A program made the translations under genes and the position numbers. The notes beneath the pieces were generated by a model. It saw only the letters and a list, made by a program, of their open reading frames with translations. It searched no databases and was not told the origin of the DNA. A stretch of DNA of 61,653 bases from Sphaerisporangium cinnabarinum (GTDB lineage: Bacteria > Actinomycetota > Actinomycetes > Actinomycetales > Cellulomonadaceae): assembly GCA_003052455.1 (NCBI GenBank), contig QAPD01000046.1, forward strand, positions 1 through 61,653, given 5' to 3'. Shown here one piece after another: positions 34,033 through 46,619 of this stretch (the stretch's first letter is position 1; each line of letters starts with the position of its first letter).

Positions 34033-34036
34033 GCCG

Positions 34037-35143
34037 TCAGACCGCCGCGAGCACCGCGGCGTGCAGGTCGAGCAGGCCGGTGGTTCGCTCGCTCGGGCCG
34101 CGGCCGAAGCCGCACTCCGTCGCGACGCCGACCGGTCGGTCGCCGAGCACCGTCGCCGCCGCGGCGAGCCGACGACGCGCCCCCTCGACGCCGTCCTCGT
34201 GGTGCAGGAGGCCGAGGTAGAGCTCGGTCGCCGGGTCCAGGCGCAGGTCCGCCAGCGGCGCGACGTACGCGACGTCGTCACGCGCGATCGGGACGGGCAG
34301 GTGGACCCACTGGACCGGCCGGTCGAGGTGCTCCACGAGGGCGTTCGCGACGCGGACGAGGTTCGCGGTGTCCGTCGGCTCGACGAAGTGCTTCTCCGCG
34401 ACGTCGCCGTAGCAGAGGTGGAACCCCAGCTCCGCCCCGGCGGGCACGTGCCGCGCGAACGCCGCGGCCCGGCGCGCGCACCCCGCGACGACGTCCTCGT
34501 CTCCCCCCGCCTCGGCGTCGAACCACGCGCGCGCCGCCCCGCCGCCGAGGTTCGCGCCCTCGACGAACGCGAACTCCGTCGCGAGGTCGACCTGGACCGC
34601 GAGGTCCTCCGCCGGGACCGCGGCGACGATCGTCGCGAGCTCGCGGACGAGCGCGGCCTCGTAGACGGGGTGCACCGCCGCGCGGTCCTGGGGCGCGACG
34701 AACGCCGTCACCGGCGCGAGCGGCGAGGGCAGGCACACCTGGAAGCGGGTCCCGGCCGGGAGTACGCCCTCCTCGCGCAGCGCGACGAAGTCGGCGTACG
34801 AGGCGAGGGCCGCGTCGGCGTAGCCGAGCGGGCCGAACCGCAGGTCCGCCGCGTCGACGGAGCCGTCGAGGACGTGCGGGCGGACGTCGAACCCCGCCAC
34901 GACGACCGGGTCCACCGGGACGCGGGCGAGGCCGTCGACCGCCGAGAACCGCTCGCCCTGGAAGAGGATCCAGTGGAACCGCTCGCCGACCTCCCCGTCG
35001 GGGACGCGGCGCACGTGGTCGCCGAGGTGCTCCCCCACCGCCCGGAAGGTCTCGCGCGCGGTCGGCAGGTTCACGGAGCCCACGAGGTGGGCGCCGCGCA
35101 GGGTCGGGAGGGTACGGGACGGGGCGGTGGTGGCGTCGAGCAC
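34037..35143 (-). CDS. MetE-like (cobalamin-independent methionine synthase fold) protein, function unknown
   Basis: 368 residues, close in length to the MetE catalytic half. A HxC motif (FHLCYGD) and a later TECGFGR keep the His/Cys/Cys pattern that binds zinc in MetE, so a thiol or methyl transfer chemistry is possible. The substrate is unknown. The GTG at 35143 was chosen as the first start after ligA; the open frame upstream overlaps ligA and lacks similarity. It follows ligA by 34 bases on the same strand. Confidence 0.7.
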   Translation of the reverse strand: MLDATTAPSRTLPTLRGAHLVGSVNLPTARETFRAVGEHLGDHVRRVPDGEVGERFHWILFQGERFSAVDGLARVPVDPVVVAGFDVRPHVLDGSVDAADLRFGPLGYADAALASYADFVALREEGVLPAGTRFQVCLPSPLAPVTAFVAPQDRAAVHPVYEAALVRELATIVAAVPAEDLAVQVDLATEFAFVEGANLGGGAARAWFDAEAGGDEDVVAGCARRAAAFARHVPAGAELGFHLCYGDVAEKHFVEPTDTANLVRVANALVEHLDRPVQWVHLPVPIARDDVAYVAPLADLRLDPATELYLGLLHHEDGVEGARRRLAAAATVLGDRPVGVATECGFGRGPSERTTGLLDLHAAVLAAV

Positions 35144-35177
35144 CGGAGCATCGTAGGCGTCCGGCTCGACGCGCGGC

Positions 35178-38268
<3,091 letters not shown>

Positions 38269-38464
38269 GCCACGAGGCTCGCCCGCGGCGCCCCCTCGCC
38301 ACATCGACCCGACGGCGGCTCCTCGCCCCCCGCCGTGCGGTGCACCCGGGCCCGTGGCGTCAGCCCCCGGCCCGACGTCCTTCCGCCCTGGGGCGGAGGT
38401 CGCGCGGGCGGGGTTCCCTCCCGGGGCGGTGCCGCGCACGACGCGCCCCGGCTACCGTGGACAC

Positions 38465-39688
38465 GTGCCCCAGCCGACCCGCCTGCCCGTGTGGGCGCAG
38501 GACCTCGCGACCGCGCTCCTCGCGGGCGCCGCGTGGTTCACCGTCGTCATGGTCATGGAGCGCGGGGACTACTGGTACCCGCGCTTCCCCGACTCGTACC
38601 GGGTCGCCGGCCTGGGGATCGTGCTCGCGCTCGCGCTGCGCCGCGTCGCGCCCGGTCCGCTGTTCTGGGGCACCGTCGCCCTCTACCCGCTCGCGATCCC
38701 CTGGATCATGCAGACCCCGTTCGAGCTCGTGCCGCTCATGATCGCGGGCTTCGCGGCGACGCGCTCCGGGGCGGTGCCGCCGGTCCTCGCGACGGTCGCC
38801 GCGGGCCTCGCCGCGTTCGCCCTGCAGCTCGCCGGGCGCCCCGGCCTCGTGCTGCCGCCCCGCCCCTTCTCCGTCGACGAGCTCTGGGTCGCGAACTCCC
38901 CCTCCGACGTCGTCCTCGCGCTCGCCCTCGTGCTCGTCGCGGTCGCCGCCGGGTACTTCTTCCGCCGCCTCGCCCTCACGTCCGAGAGCCTGCGCGAGCG
39001 CAACGCGGAGCTCCAGGCGCTCCAGGCCGAGCTGGCGGAGCGCGCCGTGCTCGCCGAGCGCACGCGGATCGCGCGCGAGCTGCACGACGTCGTCGCGCAC
39101 CACATGTCGGCGATCGTCGTGCGCGCCCAGGCGGCCGACCGCGTCGCCGCGAACCGCCCGGACGCACCGGCCGAGGCCGTGCGGTGGATCGCCGACGAGG
39201 GCAAGCAGGCGCTCACCGCGATGCGGTCCGTGGTGCAGGTGCTGCGCCGCGGCACCGAGGCCGACGGCGGCGCCGCGGCCCTCGCCCCGACGCCGGACGG
39301 CGACCGCGCCGCGGACGAGCTGCGCGCGGCAGCCCGCCGCCTGCGCGACGCCGGGCGCGCCGTCGACCTCACGCTCCCCGACCCGTGGCCCACGACGAGC
39401 GCCGGATCCGGCCTCGCCGTCGTCCGCATCGCCCAGGAGGCCCTGACCAACGTGCTGCTGCACTCCCTCGCCCACGACGTGACCGTGACGCTGACCGACC
39501 GCGCGGGCGACCTGCGCCTGCGCGTCCACGACCCCGGGCCGCCGCTGCCGAGCACCGACGGCCGGCAGGGGCACGGCCTGACCTCCATGCGCGAGCGGGC
39601 GCTCGCGGCCGGGGGCGCGCTGGCCGCCGGGCCGGACGGCCGCGGCGGCTGGACGGTCGAGGCGCGGGTCCCGCGGGAGGCGGCGTGA
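38465..39688 (+). CDS. Sensor histidine kinase, DesK/NarX-like (HisKA_3)
   Basis: 407 residues. About five membrane spans (13-166) with almost no outer domain, a short coiled coil (about 172-200), phospho-acceptor His207 in ELHDVVAHH, then a HATPase_c domain with EALTNVLLHS and GHGLTSMRER. The many spans and missing sensor domain suggest sensing within the membrane. GTG start six bases after TACCGT, probably leaderless. It overlaps the response regulator by four bases (GTGA). The signal is unknown; the divergent VanY gene may be a target. Confidence 0.93.
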   Translation: MPQPTRLPVWAQDLATALLAGAAWFTVVMVMERGDYWYPRFPDSYRVAGLGIVLALALRRVAPGPLFWGTVALYPLAIPWIMQTPFELVPLMIAGFAATRSGAVPPVLATVAAGLAAFALQLAGRPGLVLPPRPFSVDELWVANSPSDVVLALALVLVAVAAGYFFRRLALTSESLRERNAELQALQAELAERAVLAERTRIARELHDVVAHHMSAIVVRAQAADRVAANRPDAPAEAVRWIADEGKQALTAMRSVVQVLRRGTEADGGAAALAPTPDGDRAADELRAAARRLRDAGRAVDLTLPDPWPTTSAGSGLAVVRIAQEALTNVLLHSLAHDVTVTLTDRAGDLRLRVHDPGPPLPSTDGRQGHGLTSMRERALAAGGALAAGPDGRGGWTVEARVPREAA

Positions 39689-40419
39689 GCGCCCCCGGCA
39701 CGGGCACGACGCCGGTCGCCCCGGTCCGCGTCGTCGTCGTCGACGACCAGGCGACCATCCGGCTGGGCCTGCGCATGATCCTCGACAACGAGCCGGACGT
39801 CACGGTCGTCGGCGAGGCCGGGGACGGGGAGACGGCGGTCGCCATGGCGCGCGCCCTGCGCCCCGACGTCCTGCTCATGGACGTGCGCATGCCCCGGCTG
39901 GACGGCATCGAGGCGACCGCGCGCATCGTGGCCGACCCCGAGCTCGCGGCGGTGCGCACGCTCGTCCTCACGACGTTCGACGACGACGAGTACGTGTACG
40001 GCGCGCTGCGCGCGGGCGCTGCGGGGTTCCTCCTCAAGGACGCGGACCCGCAGTCGCTCGTCGACGCCGTGCACCGCGTCCACGCCGGCGACTCCCTGCT
40101 CGACCCGGCGGTGACGGGCCGCATCATCTCGACCTACGTCGAGCTCGCGCGGCAGGCGCCGCTCGCCGCGGCCGACACCGCGGACACCGGCACCACGGTC
40201 ACCGGGCTCGACGCGGCGACCCCGCGCGAGCGCGAGGTGCTGCTCGCCGTCGCGCGCGGCCTGTCGAACCGGGAGATCGGCGCGGAGCTGCACCTCACCG
40301 AGGCGACCGTGAAGAGCCACGTGCGGTCGCTGCTCACCAAGGTCGGCCTGACGAACCGCGTGCAGCTCGTCATCCTCGCGTACGAGGCCGGGTTCGTGCG
40401 GCCGGGCGGCACGGCCTGA
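39685..40419 (+). CDS. NarL/DesR-type response regulator
   Basis: 244 residues. Receiver domain with phosphorylated Asp66 in LLMDVRMPRLDG and acidic pocket VVDDQ; LuxR-type helix-turn-helix at about 175-235 (TPREREVLLAVARGLSNREI and KSHVRSLLTKV). The partner of the overlapping kinase. GGAGG lies upstream of the GTG. An Ala/Thr/Asp-rich linker joins the two domains. Confidence 0.95.
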   Translation: MSAPGTGTTPVAPVRVVVVDDQATIRLGLRMILDNEPDVTVVGEAGDGETAVAMARALRPDVLLMDVRMPRLDGIEATARIVADPELAAVRTLVLTTFDDDEYVYGALRAGAAGFLLKDADPQSLVDAVHRVHAGDSLLDPAVTGRIISTYVELARQAPLAAADTADTGTTVTGLDAATPREREVLLAVARGLSNREIGAELHLTEATVKSHVRSLLTKVGLTNRVQLVILAYEAGFVRPGGTA

Positions 40420-40426
40420 GCCCGGC

Positions 40427-40816
40427 TCACGCGTCCGGGGGCAGGCCCTCGACCGCGTGCCCGAACGCCTCGACGATGCGCCACATGTCGCCGAGCAGCA
40501 CCTCGACGCGCTGCTCGAAGCCGTCGCCCACGTAGACCCACGTGTCGTGGGAGCCGTCCCTGCGGTGGAGCGACAGCACGAGCTCCGACGCCGACCGCTC
40601 GTCCCGGTGCACGCCGTCCGGCGACGCGTGCGCCGAGAGCGTCGTGGCGGGCACCGTGAGCTCCGGGCCGAGGTGCTTGCGGTCGTGCGGGTGGTCGTCC
40701 TCCTCGTGGACGGCCACGCACCACGGCGGGCAGTCGTCCACCTGCCAGGACGGCCTCCCGAGCGGCGAAGCCCACACTGCTGATCCCCCTGTCGTGCTGT
40801 CGAGCACGTCGGTCAT
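40427..40816 (-). CDS. DUF6907-like protein
   Basis: 129 residues. CPPWC (29-33) followed by a His/Asp-rich stretch (AVHEEDDHPHDRKH) and a beta-rich second half match DUF6907-type proteins common in Actinobacteria; the function is unknown. The Cys/His cluster could bind metal. GGAGG lies eight bases before the ATG at 40816. Encoded next to a small XRE regulator with a 64-base gap, a pairing seen often in Actinobacteria. Confidence 0.75.
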   Translation of the reverse strand: MTDVLDSTTGGSAVWASPLGRPSWQVDDCPPWCVAVHEEDDHPHDRKHLGPELTVPATTLSAHASPDGVHRDERSASELVLSLHRRDGSHDTWVYVGDGFEQRVEVLLGDMWRIVEAFGHAVEGLPPDA

Positions 40817-40880
40817 GCCGATCACCTCCCCGGCGACGGGACCATGATGCCGGGGGCGTCCGACACGCCGGACCGCGCCG

Positions 40881-41117
40881 TTACGAAGGCGGTGGACGGA
40901 GGAGCGAGACGGGGTCGACGTCGAGCCGCTCGGCGAGCTTCTCGACCGAGCGGAGGGTCAGGTTGCGCTCGCCGCGCTCGACCCCGCCCATGTAGGTCCG
41001 GTGGACGCCGAGGAACTCGGCGAAGTCCTCCTGGCTCATCCCGCGGCGGACCCGGAGGGTCCGCAGGTTCTCACCCAGCGCGCGCTGCAGATCTCCTTGC
41101 ACGCGTGCAACCGTCAC
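40881..41117 (-). CDS. Small XRE-family DNA-binding protein
   Basis: 78 residues, almost only a helix-turn-helix: ENLRTLRVRRGMSQEDFA, then HRTYMGGVERGERNLT and a final stabilising helix. It probably acts as a dimer. The GTG start has GAGGAG about ten bases upstream. The DUF6907 gene follows it. A short inverted repeat upstream (41210-41229) may be its operator. Confidence 0.85.
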   Translation of the reverse strand: MTVARVQGDLQRALGENLRTLRVRRGMSQEDFAEFLGVHRTYMGGVERGERNLTLRSVEKLAERLDVDPVSLLRPPPS

Positions 41118-41209
41118 CCAGCGCTACTCCTCGGTCTACAGACTTATCAGTATCACCCCGTTCTCGAACGACCCCCTCCCCCGCTCCGCGAGGGACGCCC
41201 GCGCGACGC

Positions 41210-41229
41210 GTGCTACTCATAGATAGCAC
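41210..41229 (-). promoter_or_regulatory. Inverted repeat in AT-rich pocket before the XRE gene
   Basis: GTGCTA (41210-41215) and TAGCAC (41224-41229) flank eight AT-rich bases. The contrast with surrounding GC content and the position 93 bases before the XRE start suggest a promoter or operator, but no clean -35/-10 pair was found. Confidence 0.35.
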
Positions 41230-41274
41230 ACCGGGGACTCTCCCGTCACGCTCCAGGCCGTCCCGTCGCACGAC

Positions 41275-41314
41275 GGAGCCCGACGGCGGAAGGGGACTCG
41301 CGCCGTCGGGCTCC
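41275..41314 (-). terminator. Terminator after adhE
   Basis: GGAGCCCGACGGCG (41275-41288) pairs perfectly with CGCCGTCGGGCTCC (41301-41314), a 14-bp stem, 23 bases past the adhE stop. Confidence 0.75.
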
Positions 41315-41337
41315 GGGTTTCGTGGGGCCGGGAAGGG

Positions 41338-44082
41338 TCAGCCGGCCGCCACGCTCTCGGCAGGCGGGGTCGCCGCCTGCCCGTCCTCCGCGCCCGCGCC
41401 CTCGTGGGCCGCGAGCCGCTCTCCCCGCACGACCTCGCGGCTGCTGCCGCGGTAGGCCGCGACGAGGATGTCGCGCATGTCCTCCAGGACCGGCATCCGC
41501 GGGTTCGCCGGGGCGCACTGGTCCTCGAACGAGCGGAGCGCGAGGTCGTCCAGGCGGCTCATGAAGGCCCGCTCGTCGACCCCCTGCGCGGCGAAGGTCG
41601 CCTCGATGCCGACCTTGGCGCGCAGCTCCTCGACCGCCTTGGCGTACGACTCGACGCCCTCCTCCGGGGTCGAGGCCGGCAGGCCGAGGTGCTTCGCGAT
41701 CTCCTGGAACCGCTCGGGCGCCACGTAGCGCTCGTACTTGGGCCAGCTCGTGAGCTTCGTGGGCACCTGGCCGTTGTAGCGGATCACGTGCGGCAGGAGC
41801 ACCGCGTTGGTGCGCCCGTGCACGAGGTGGAACGTCGAGCCCACGGTGTGCGCCATGGCGTGCACGATGCCGAGCATCGCCGAGCCGAACGCCATGCCCG
41901 CGATGGTCGCCGCGTTGTGCATCTTCTCGCGCGCCTTCGGGGCCGCCGCGCCCTGCGTGACCGAGTCCTCGATGTGCTCGAAGACCATCTTGATCGCCTG
42001 CAGGCACAGCCCGTCGGTGAAGTCGTTCGCGTAGACGGAGACGAACGCCTCGGTCGCGTGCGTGAGGGCGTCGAAGCCCGAGTCGGCCGCGAGCTTGGCC
42101 GGCATGGTGTCCGTGAGCACGGGGTCGACGATCGCGACGGTCGGGGTGAGCGCGTAGTCCGCGAGCGGGTACTTGAAGCCCGTCTCCGGGTCGGTGATGA
42201 CCGCGAAAGGCGTCACCTCCGCGCCGGTGCCCGACGACGTCGGGATGCACACGAGCTTCGCCCGGCCGCCGAGCTCCGGGAACTTGTACGCGCGCTTGCG
42301 CACGTCGAAGAACTTCTCGCGCATGTCGGAGAACTCGATCTCCGGGTGCTCGTAGCGCAGCCACATGACCTTGGCGGCGTCCATCGGCGAGCCGCCGCCG
42401 ATCGCGATGATCGTGTCCGGCTCGAAGTCGCGCATCGACTCCGCGCCGCGGTTCACGGTGCCGACGCTCGGCTCCGGCTCGACCGCGTCGATGATCTGGA
42501 TCGCGACCTTCTCCTCGCGGCGGGCGAGGACGTCGAGCACCCGGTCGACGACGCCGATGCGGCTCATGACCTTGTCGGTGACGATCGTGACGCGGTGCAC
42601 GTCGCGCATCTGCGCGAGGTACTGGATCGAGTTCGGCTCGAAGTACGTCTTGGCGGGCACCTTGAACCACTGCATGTTGTTGTTGCGCCGCCCGATCCGC
42701 TTGACGTTGATGAGGTTGACCGCCGACACGTTGTTCGACACCGAGTTCGCGCCGTAGCTGCCGCAGCCGAGGGTGAGCGACGGGAGCAGCGCGTTGTAGA
42801 TGTCACCGATCCCGCCGAGCGACGTCGGGCTGTTCCACAGCACGCGCACGGCCTTGACGCGCGACCCGTACCGCTCGACGAGCTCCTCGTCGGACGTGTG
42901 GATCGCGGCCGAGTGGCCCAGGCCGTCGAGCTCGACCATGCGCTCCGCGAGGCGGACGCCGTGCTCGGTGTCGCGGGCCCGCAGGACGGCCAGGACGGGC
43001 GTGAGCTTCTCGCGGCTCAGCGGCTCGTCGGGTCCGACGTCGTCGATCTCGGCGAGGATGATCGACGTGTCGTCGGGGACCTCGAACCCGGCCTCGCGCG
43101 CGATCCACACGGGCGACTTGCCCACGACCTTCGGGTTGAGCTTCGCGCCGGCGCAGTTCGTGCCGTTCGCCTCGACACCGAAGATGAGGCGCTCGAGCAT
43201 CGCCTTCTCGGCGGGCGTCACGCGGTAGGCGTGCAGGCGGGCCAGCTCGCGCATCGCGTCGTCGTAGATCACGTCGTCGAGGATGAGCGCCTGCTCCGAC
43301 GCGCAGACCATGCCGTTGTCGAACGCCTTCGACATGACGACGTCGTTGATCGCGCGACCGAGGTCGGCGCTCTTCTCCACGTAGGCCGGGACGTTGCCCG
43401 CGCCGACCCCGAGCGCCGGCTTGCCGGCCGAGTAGGCCGCACGGACCATGCCGTTGCCGCCCGTCGCGAGGATGAGCGCGACGCCCGGGTGGTGCATGAG
43501 CGTGTTGGTCGCCTCGATCGACGGGTGCTCGACCCACTGGATGCAGTCGTCGGGCGCGCCGGCCGCGACCGCGGCGTCGCGCACGATGCGGGCGGCCTCG
43601 ACCGAGGAGCGCTGCGCGCTCGGGTGGAACGCGAACACCACGGGGTTGCGCGTCTTGAGCGCGATGAGCGACTTGAAGATGGTCGTCGACGTCGGGTTCG
43701 TCACCGGCGTCACGGCGCACACGACGCCGACGGGCTCGGCGATCTCGACGACGCCCGTGAGCTCGTCGCGACCGATGACGCCGACCGTCTTGAGGTTGGC
43801 CATCGAGTTGGGCACGTGCTCGCACGCGAAGATGTTCTTCGTCGCCTTGTCCTCGAAGACGCCGCGCCCGGTCTCGGCGACGGCCATCTGCGCGAGGTGG
43901 CCGTGCTGGTGCAGGCCGGCGACGGACGCCTTGAGGACGATCCGGTCGACGTCCTCCTGCGTGAGGCTCATGTACTGGTCGAGAGCCTTGCGGGCCCGCT
44001 CGACGAGGACGTCGATCTCGTGCGTCGTGCGGGTGTCCTCGGTGCGGTTCTCGACCTTCGTGCTCGCGCTCTTCGCGCTCAT
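41338..44082 (-). CDS. adhE: Bifunctional acetaldehyde-CoA / alcohol dehydrogenase
   Basis: 914 residues, full length. The N-terminal CoA-acylating aldehyde dehydrogenase has nucleophile Cys260 in NGMVCASEQ; the C-terminal iron-dependent alcohol dehydrogenase has GGGSPMDAAK, the iron ligands in DSGFDALTHATEA, VHAMAHT and HGRTN. It turns acetyl-CoA into ethanol using two NADH, the main redox outlet in fermentation. GGAGG lies seven bases before the ATG. A Rex-like palindrome 88 bases upstream implies induction when NADH rises. The last ~35 residues are an Ala/Glu/Gly tail. Confidence 0.97.
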   Translation of the reverse strand: MSAKSASTKVENRTEDTRTTHEIDVLVERARKALDQYMSLTQEDVDRIVLKASVAGLHQHGHLAQMAVAETGRGVFEDKATKNIFACEHVPNSMANLKTVGVIGRDELTGVVEIAEPVGVVCAVTPVTNPTSTTIFKSLIALKTRNPVVFAFHPSAQRSSVEAARIVRDAAVAAGAPDDCIQWVEHPSIEATNTLMHHPGVALILATGGNGMVRAAYSAGKPALGVGAGNVPAYVEKSADLGRAINDVVMSKAFDNGMVCASEQALILDDVIYDDAMRELARLHAYRVTPAEKAMLERLIFGVEANGTNCAGAKLNPKVVGKSPVWIAREAGFEVPDDTSIILAEIDDVGPDEPLSREKLTPVLAVLRARDTEHGVRLAERMVELDGLGHSAAIHTSDEELVERYGSRVKAVRVLWNSPTSLGGIGDIYNALLPSLTLGCGSYGANSVSNNVSAVNLINVKRIGRRNNNMQWFKVPAKTYFEPNSIQYLAQMRDVHRVTIVTDKVMSRIGVVDRVLDVLARREEKVAIQIIDAVEPEPSVGTVNRGAESMRDFEPDTIIAIGGGSPMDAAKVMWLRYEHPEIEFSDMREKFFDVRKRAYKFPELGGRAKLVCIPTSSGTGAEVTPFAVITDPETGFKYPLADYALTPTVAIVDPVLTDTMPAKLAADSGFDALTHATEAFVSVYANDFTDGLCLQAIKMVFEHIEDSVTQGAAAPKAREKMHNAATIAGMAFGSAMLGIVHAMAHTVGSTFHLVHGRTNAVLLPHVIRYNGQVPTKLTSWPKYERYVAPERFQEIAKHLGLPASTPEEGVESYAKAVEELRAKVGIEATFAAQGVDERAFMSRLDDLALRSFEDQCAPANPRMPVLEDMRDILVAAYRGSSREVVRGERLAAHEGAGAEDGQAATPPAESVAAG

Positions 44083-44169
44083 GCGTCCCCTCCGGTGCCC
44101 GGCCTGGCCGGGCGTCGGCCGCGGGTGTGCCGGGGCCGGGATGCCCCGGCTCCTTCGGCGGTCTCTCTA

Positions 44170-44189
44170 CTTGTGAAGGTTTTCACAAG
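44170..44189. promoter_or_regulatory. Rex-type operator upstream of adhE
   Basis: CTTGTGAA (44170-44177), GGTT, TTCACAAG (44182-44189): a 20-bp inverted repeat matching the Rex consensus TTGTGAA-N4-TTCACAA. It also fits the CRP/GlxR consensus TGTGA-N6-TCACA, so the regulator is not certain. It lies between adhE and the divergent S9 peptidase gene. Confidence 0.75.
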
Positions 44190-44288
44190 CCGCGCGTGCC
44201 CACAAGGGTCCGGCCCCGATGCGGGCCGAAGGTCCCCGCCCTCTCGTGACCTCCGCACCACCGCCCGCGCGCCGTAGGGTGGGTGACC

Positions 44289-46526
44289 ATGACCGCCGAG
44301 CAGACGACGCGCCCCTCGCCCGCGACCGAGAGCCGCGCCGCGACCGACCGACCGGACGGCACCCCCCACGACCCGTACCTCTGGCTCGAGGACGTGGAGG
44401 GCGACGAGGCGCTGGCCTGGGTCCGCGCCCGCAACGCCGAGGTCGCCGACACGCTCGAGACCGCCGACGAGTTCGCCGCGACCGAGCGCGCGATCCGCGA
44501 GGTGCTCGACTCCGACGCCAAGATCCCCGAGGTCTCGAAGATCGGCGACCGGTACTACAACTTCTGGCGGGACGCGCAGCACGAGCGCGGCGTCTGGCGG
44601 CGCACGACGCTCGAGTCCTACCGCACCGACGACCCGGAGTGGGAGACCGTGCTCGACCTCGACGCGCTCGCCGCGACCGAGGGCGAGTCGTGGGTCTGGC
44701 ACGGCGCGAGCGTCCTGCGCCCGACGCCGGAGCAGCTCGCCGCGGGCGAGCCCTGGCGGCACGCGCTCGTCGAGCTCTCCCCCGGCGGCTCCGACGCCGA
44801 CGTCACGCGCGAGTTCGACCTCGTCGAGAAGCGGTTCGTCGCGCCGGAGGACGGCGGCTTCCACCGCGCCGAGGCCAAGGGCTCGCTCGGCTGGATCGAC
44901 GCCGACACCGTCTACGTCTTCACCGACTTCGGGGAGGGCACGCTCACGCCGTCCGGATACCCGCGCGTGGTCAAGCGCTGGACGCGCGGCACCCCGCTCG
45001 ACGCCGCGGTGACCGTCTACGAGGGCACCGACGAGGACATGTACATCTCCGCCTGGCGCTCCCACACGCCCGGGTTCGAGCGCGACTTCGTGCACCGCTC
45101 CAAGGCGTTCTACTCCGACGAGCTCTACCTCGCCGAGCGCACCGGCACGCCCGAGCAGCGCCTGACGAAGATCGACGTGCCCGACTCCGCCGAGGTCGGC
45201 GTGCGGCGCGAGTGGCTGCTGGTCGAGCTGCGCGACGACTGGACGGTCGGGGGCGCCACGTACCGCGCCGGGTCGCTCCTCGCGGCCCGGTTCGACGACT
45301 TCCTCGCCGGCGACCGCGGCTTCACCGTGCTCTTCGAGCCCACCGCGACGACGTCGCTCGCCGGCGCCACGTGGACGCGCCACCACCTCGTCGTCAACGT
45401 GCTCGACGACGTGAAGAACCGGTTGCACGTGCTGACGCCGCCCGACGCCGCCGCTCCCGGGGACGCCGGGGCCGCCGTCGGGCAGGAGACCGCGGACGCG
45501 CCGTGGGTGCGCTCGGAGATCCCGGGCCTGCCCACGCTGGGCACGGTCGCCGTCGGGGCGGTCGACCCCGTCGACACCGACGACCTCTGGCTCGTCACGA
45601 CCGACTACCTCACGCCGACGACGCTCTCGCTCCTGGCGCTCGGCGAGCACCCCGGCGACGCGGGCGCGCCCGAGGTCGTCAAGTCCAACCCGGCGTTCTT
45701 CGACGCCGACGGCATGACCGTCGCGCAGCACTTCGCCACGTCCGACGACGGCACGCGCGTGCCGTACTTCGTCGTGGGCCGCGCGGACCTCGTCGCGGGG
45801 GCGGGCGACGGCGGCACGGGAACCGGCGCCGGCACCGCGCCCACGCTGCTGTACGGGTACGGCGGCTTCGAGATCTCGCTCACGCCGGCGTACTCCGGCG
45901 CGCTCGGCCGCGCGTGGCTCGCGCGGGGCGGCGTCTACGTCGTCGCCAACATCCGCGGCGGCGGCGAGTACGGTCCCGCGTGGCACCAGGCCGCGCTCAA
46001 GGCGAACCGCCACCGCGCCTACGAGGACTTCGCCGCCGTCGCGCGCGACCTCGTCGCCCGCGGGATCACCACGCCCGGGCACCTCGGGATGGAGGGCCGC
46101 TCCAACGGCGGCCTGCTCGCCGGCAACATGCTCACGCAGTACCCCGAGCTGTTCGGCGCCGTGATCGTCGGCGTGCCGCTGCTCGACATGCGCCGCTACA
46201 CGAAGCTCCTCGCCGGGGCGTCGTGGGCGGCGGAGTACGGCGACCCGGACGACCCCGAGCAGTGGGAGTTCATCCGCACGTTCTCGCCGTACCACCTGTT
46301 CGACGCCGAGCGCGACTACCCGCCCGTGCTGTTCACGACGTCGACGAAGGACGACCGCGTCCACCCGGGCCACGCGCGCAAGCTCGCCGCGAAGATGCTC
46401 GGCGAGGGCAAGGACGTCACGTACTACGAGAACATCGAGGGCGGCCACGGCGGCGCCGCGAACAACGCCCAGGCCGCGCACATGGCCGCGGTGCACTACC
46501 GCTTCCTCGCCGAGCGCCTCGGCTGA
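44289..46526 (+). CDS. S9-family prolyl oligopeptidase
   Basis: 745 residues, no signal peptide. An N-terminal seven-bladed propeller (DPYLWLEDVEGDEALAWV at its start) and a C-terminal alpha/beta-hydrolase with Ser605 in GRSNGG, Asp688 or 689 in KDDRVH, and His720 in GGHGG. It cleaves short proline-containing peptides in the cytoplasm. The ATG at 44289 has a GTG six bases earlier in frame; TAGGGT eight bases before the ATG suggests a leaderless start. Diverges from adhE and converges with the GH65 gene. Confidence 0.92.
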   Translation: MTAEQTTRPSPATESRAATDRPDGTPHDPYLWLEDVEGDEALAWVRARNAEVADTLETADEFAATERAIREVLDSDAKIPEVSKIGDRYYNFWRDAQHERGVWRRTTLESYRTDDPEWETVLDLDALAATEGESWVWHGASVLRPTPEQLAAGEPWRHALVELSPGGSDADVTREFDLVEKRFVAPEDGGFHRAEAKGSLGWIDADTVYVFTDFGEGTLTPSGYPRVVKRWTRGTPLDAAVTVYEGTDEDMYISAWRSHTPGFERDFVHRSKAFYSDELYLAERTGTPEQRLTKIDVPDSAEVGVRREWLLVELRDDWTVGGATYRAGSLLAARFDDFLAGDRGFTVLFEPTATTSLAGATWTRHHLVVNVLDDVKNRLHVLTPPDAAAPGDAGAAVGQETADAPWVRSEIPGLPTLGTVAVGAVDPVDTDDLWLVTTDYLTPTTLSLLALGEHPGDAGAPEVVKSNPAFFDADGMTVAQHFATSDDGTRVPYFVVGRADLVAGAGDGGTGTGAGTAPTLLYGYGGFEISLTPAYSGALGRAWLARGGVYVVANIRGGGEYGPAWHQAALKANRHRAYEDFAAVARDLVARGITTPGHLGMEGRSNGGLLAGNMLTQYPELFGAVIVGVPLLDMRRYTKLLAGASWAAEYGDPDDPEQWEFIRTFSPYHLFDAERDYPPVLFTTSTKDDRVHPGHARKLAAKMLGEGKDVTYYENIEGGHGGAANNAQAAHMAAVHYRFLAERLG

Positions 46527-46550
46527 CCCGGCGCTCCTGCCGGGCCGAGC

Positions 46551-46596
46551 AGGTGGTCCTGGCGCGTCGGCGAGGCCGGACGCGCCAGGACGACCT
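46551..46596. terminator. Bidirectional terminator between S9 peptidase and GH65 genes
   Basis: TCCTGGCGCGTC (46557-46568) pairs with GACGCGCCAGGA (46579-46590), with AGGT/ACCT extending the stem at 46551 and 46596. It lies between converging genes. Confidence 0.7.
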
Positions 46597-46619
46597 GGTC
46601 GGCGAGGTGCGGGCGGCCC

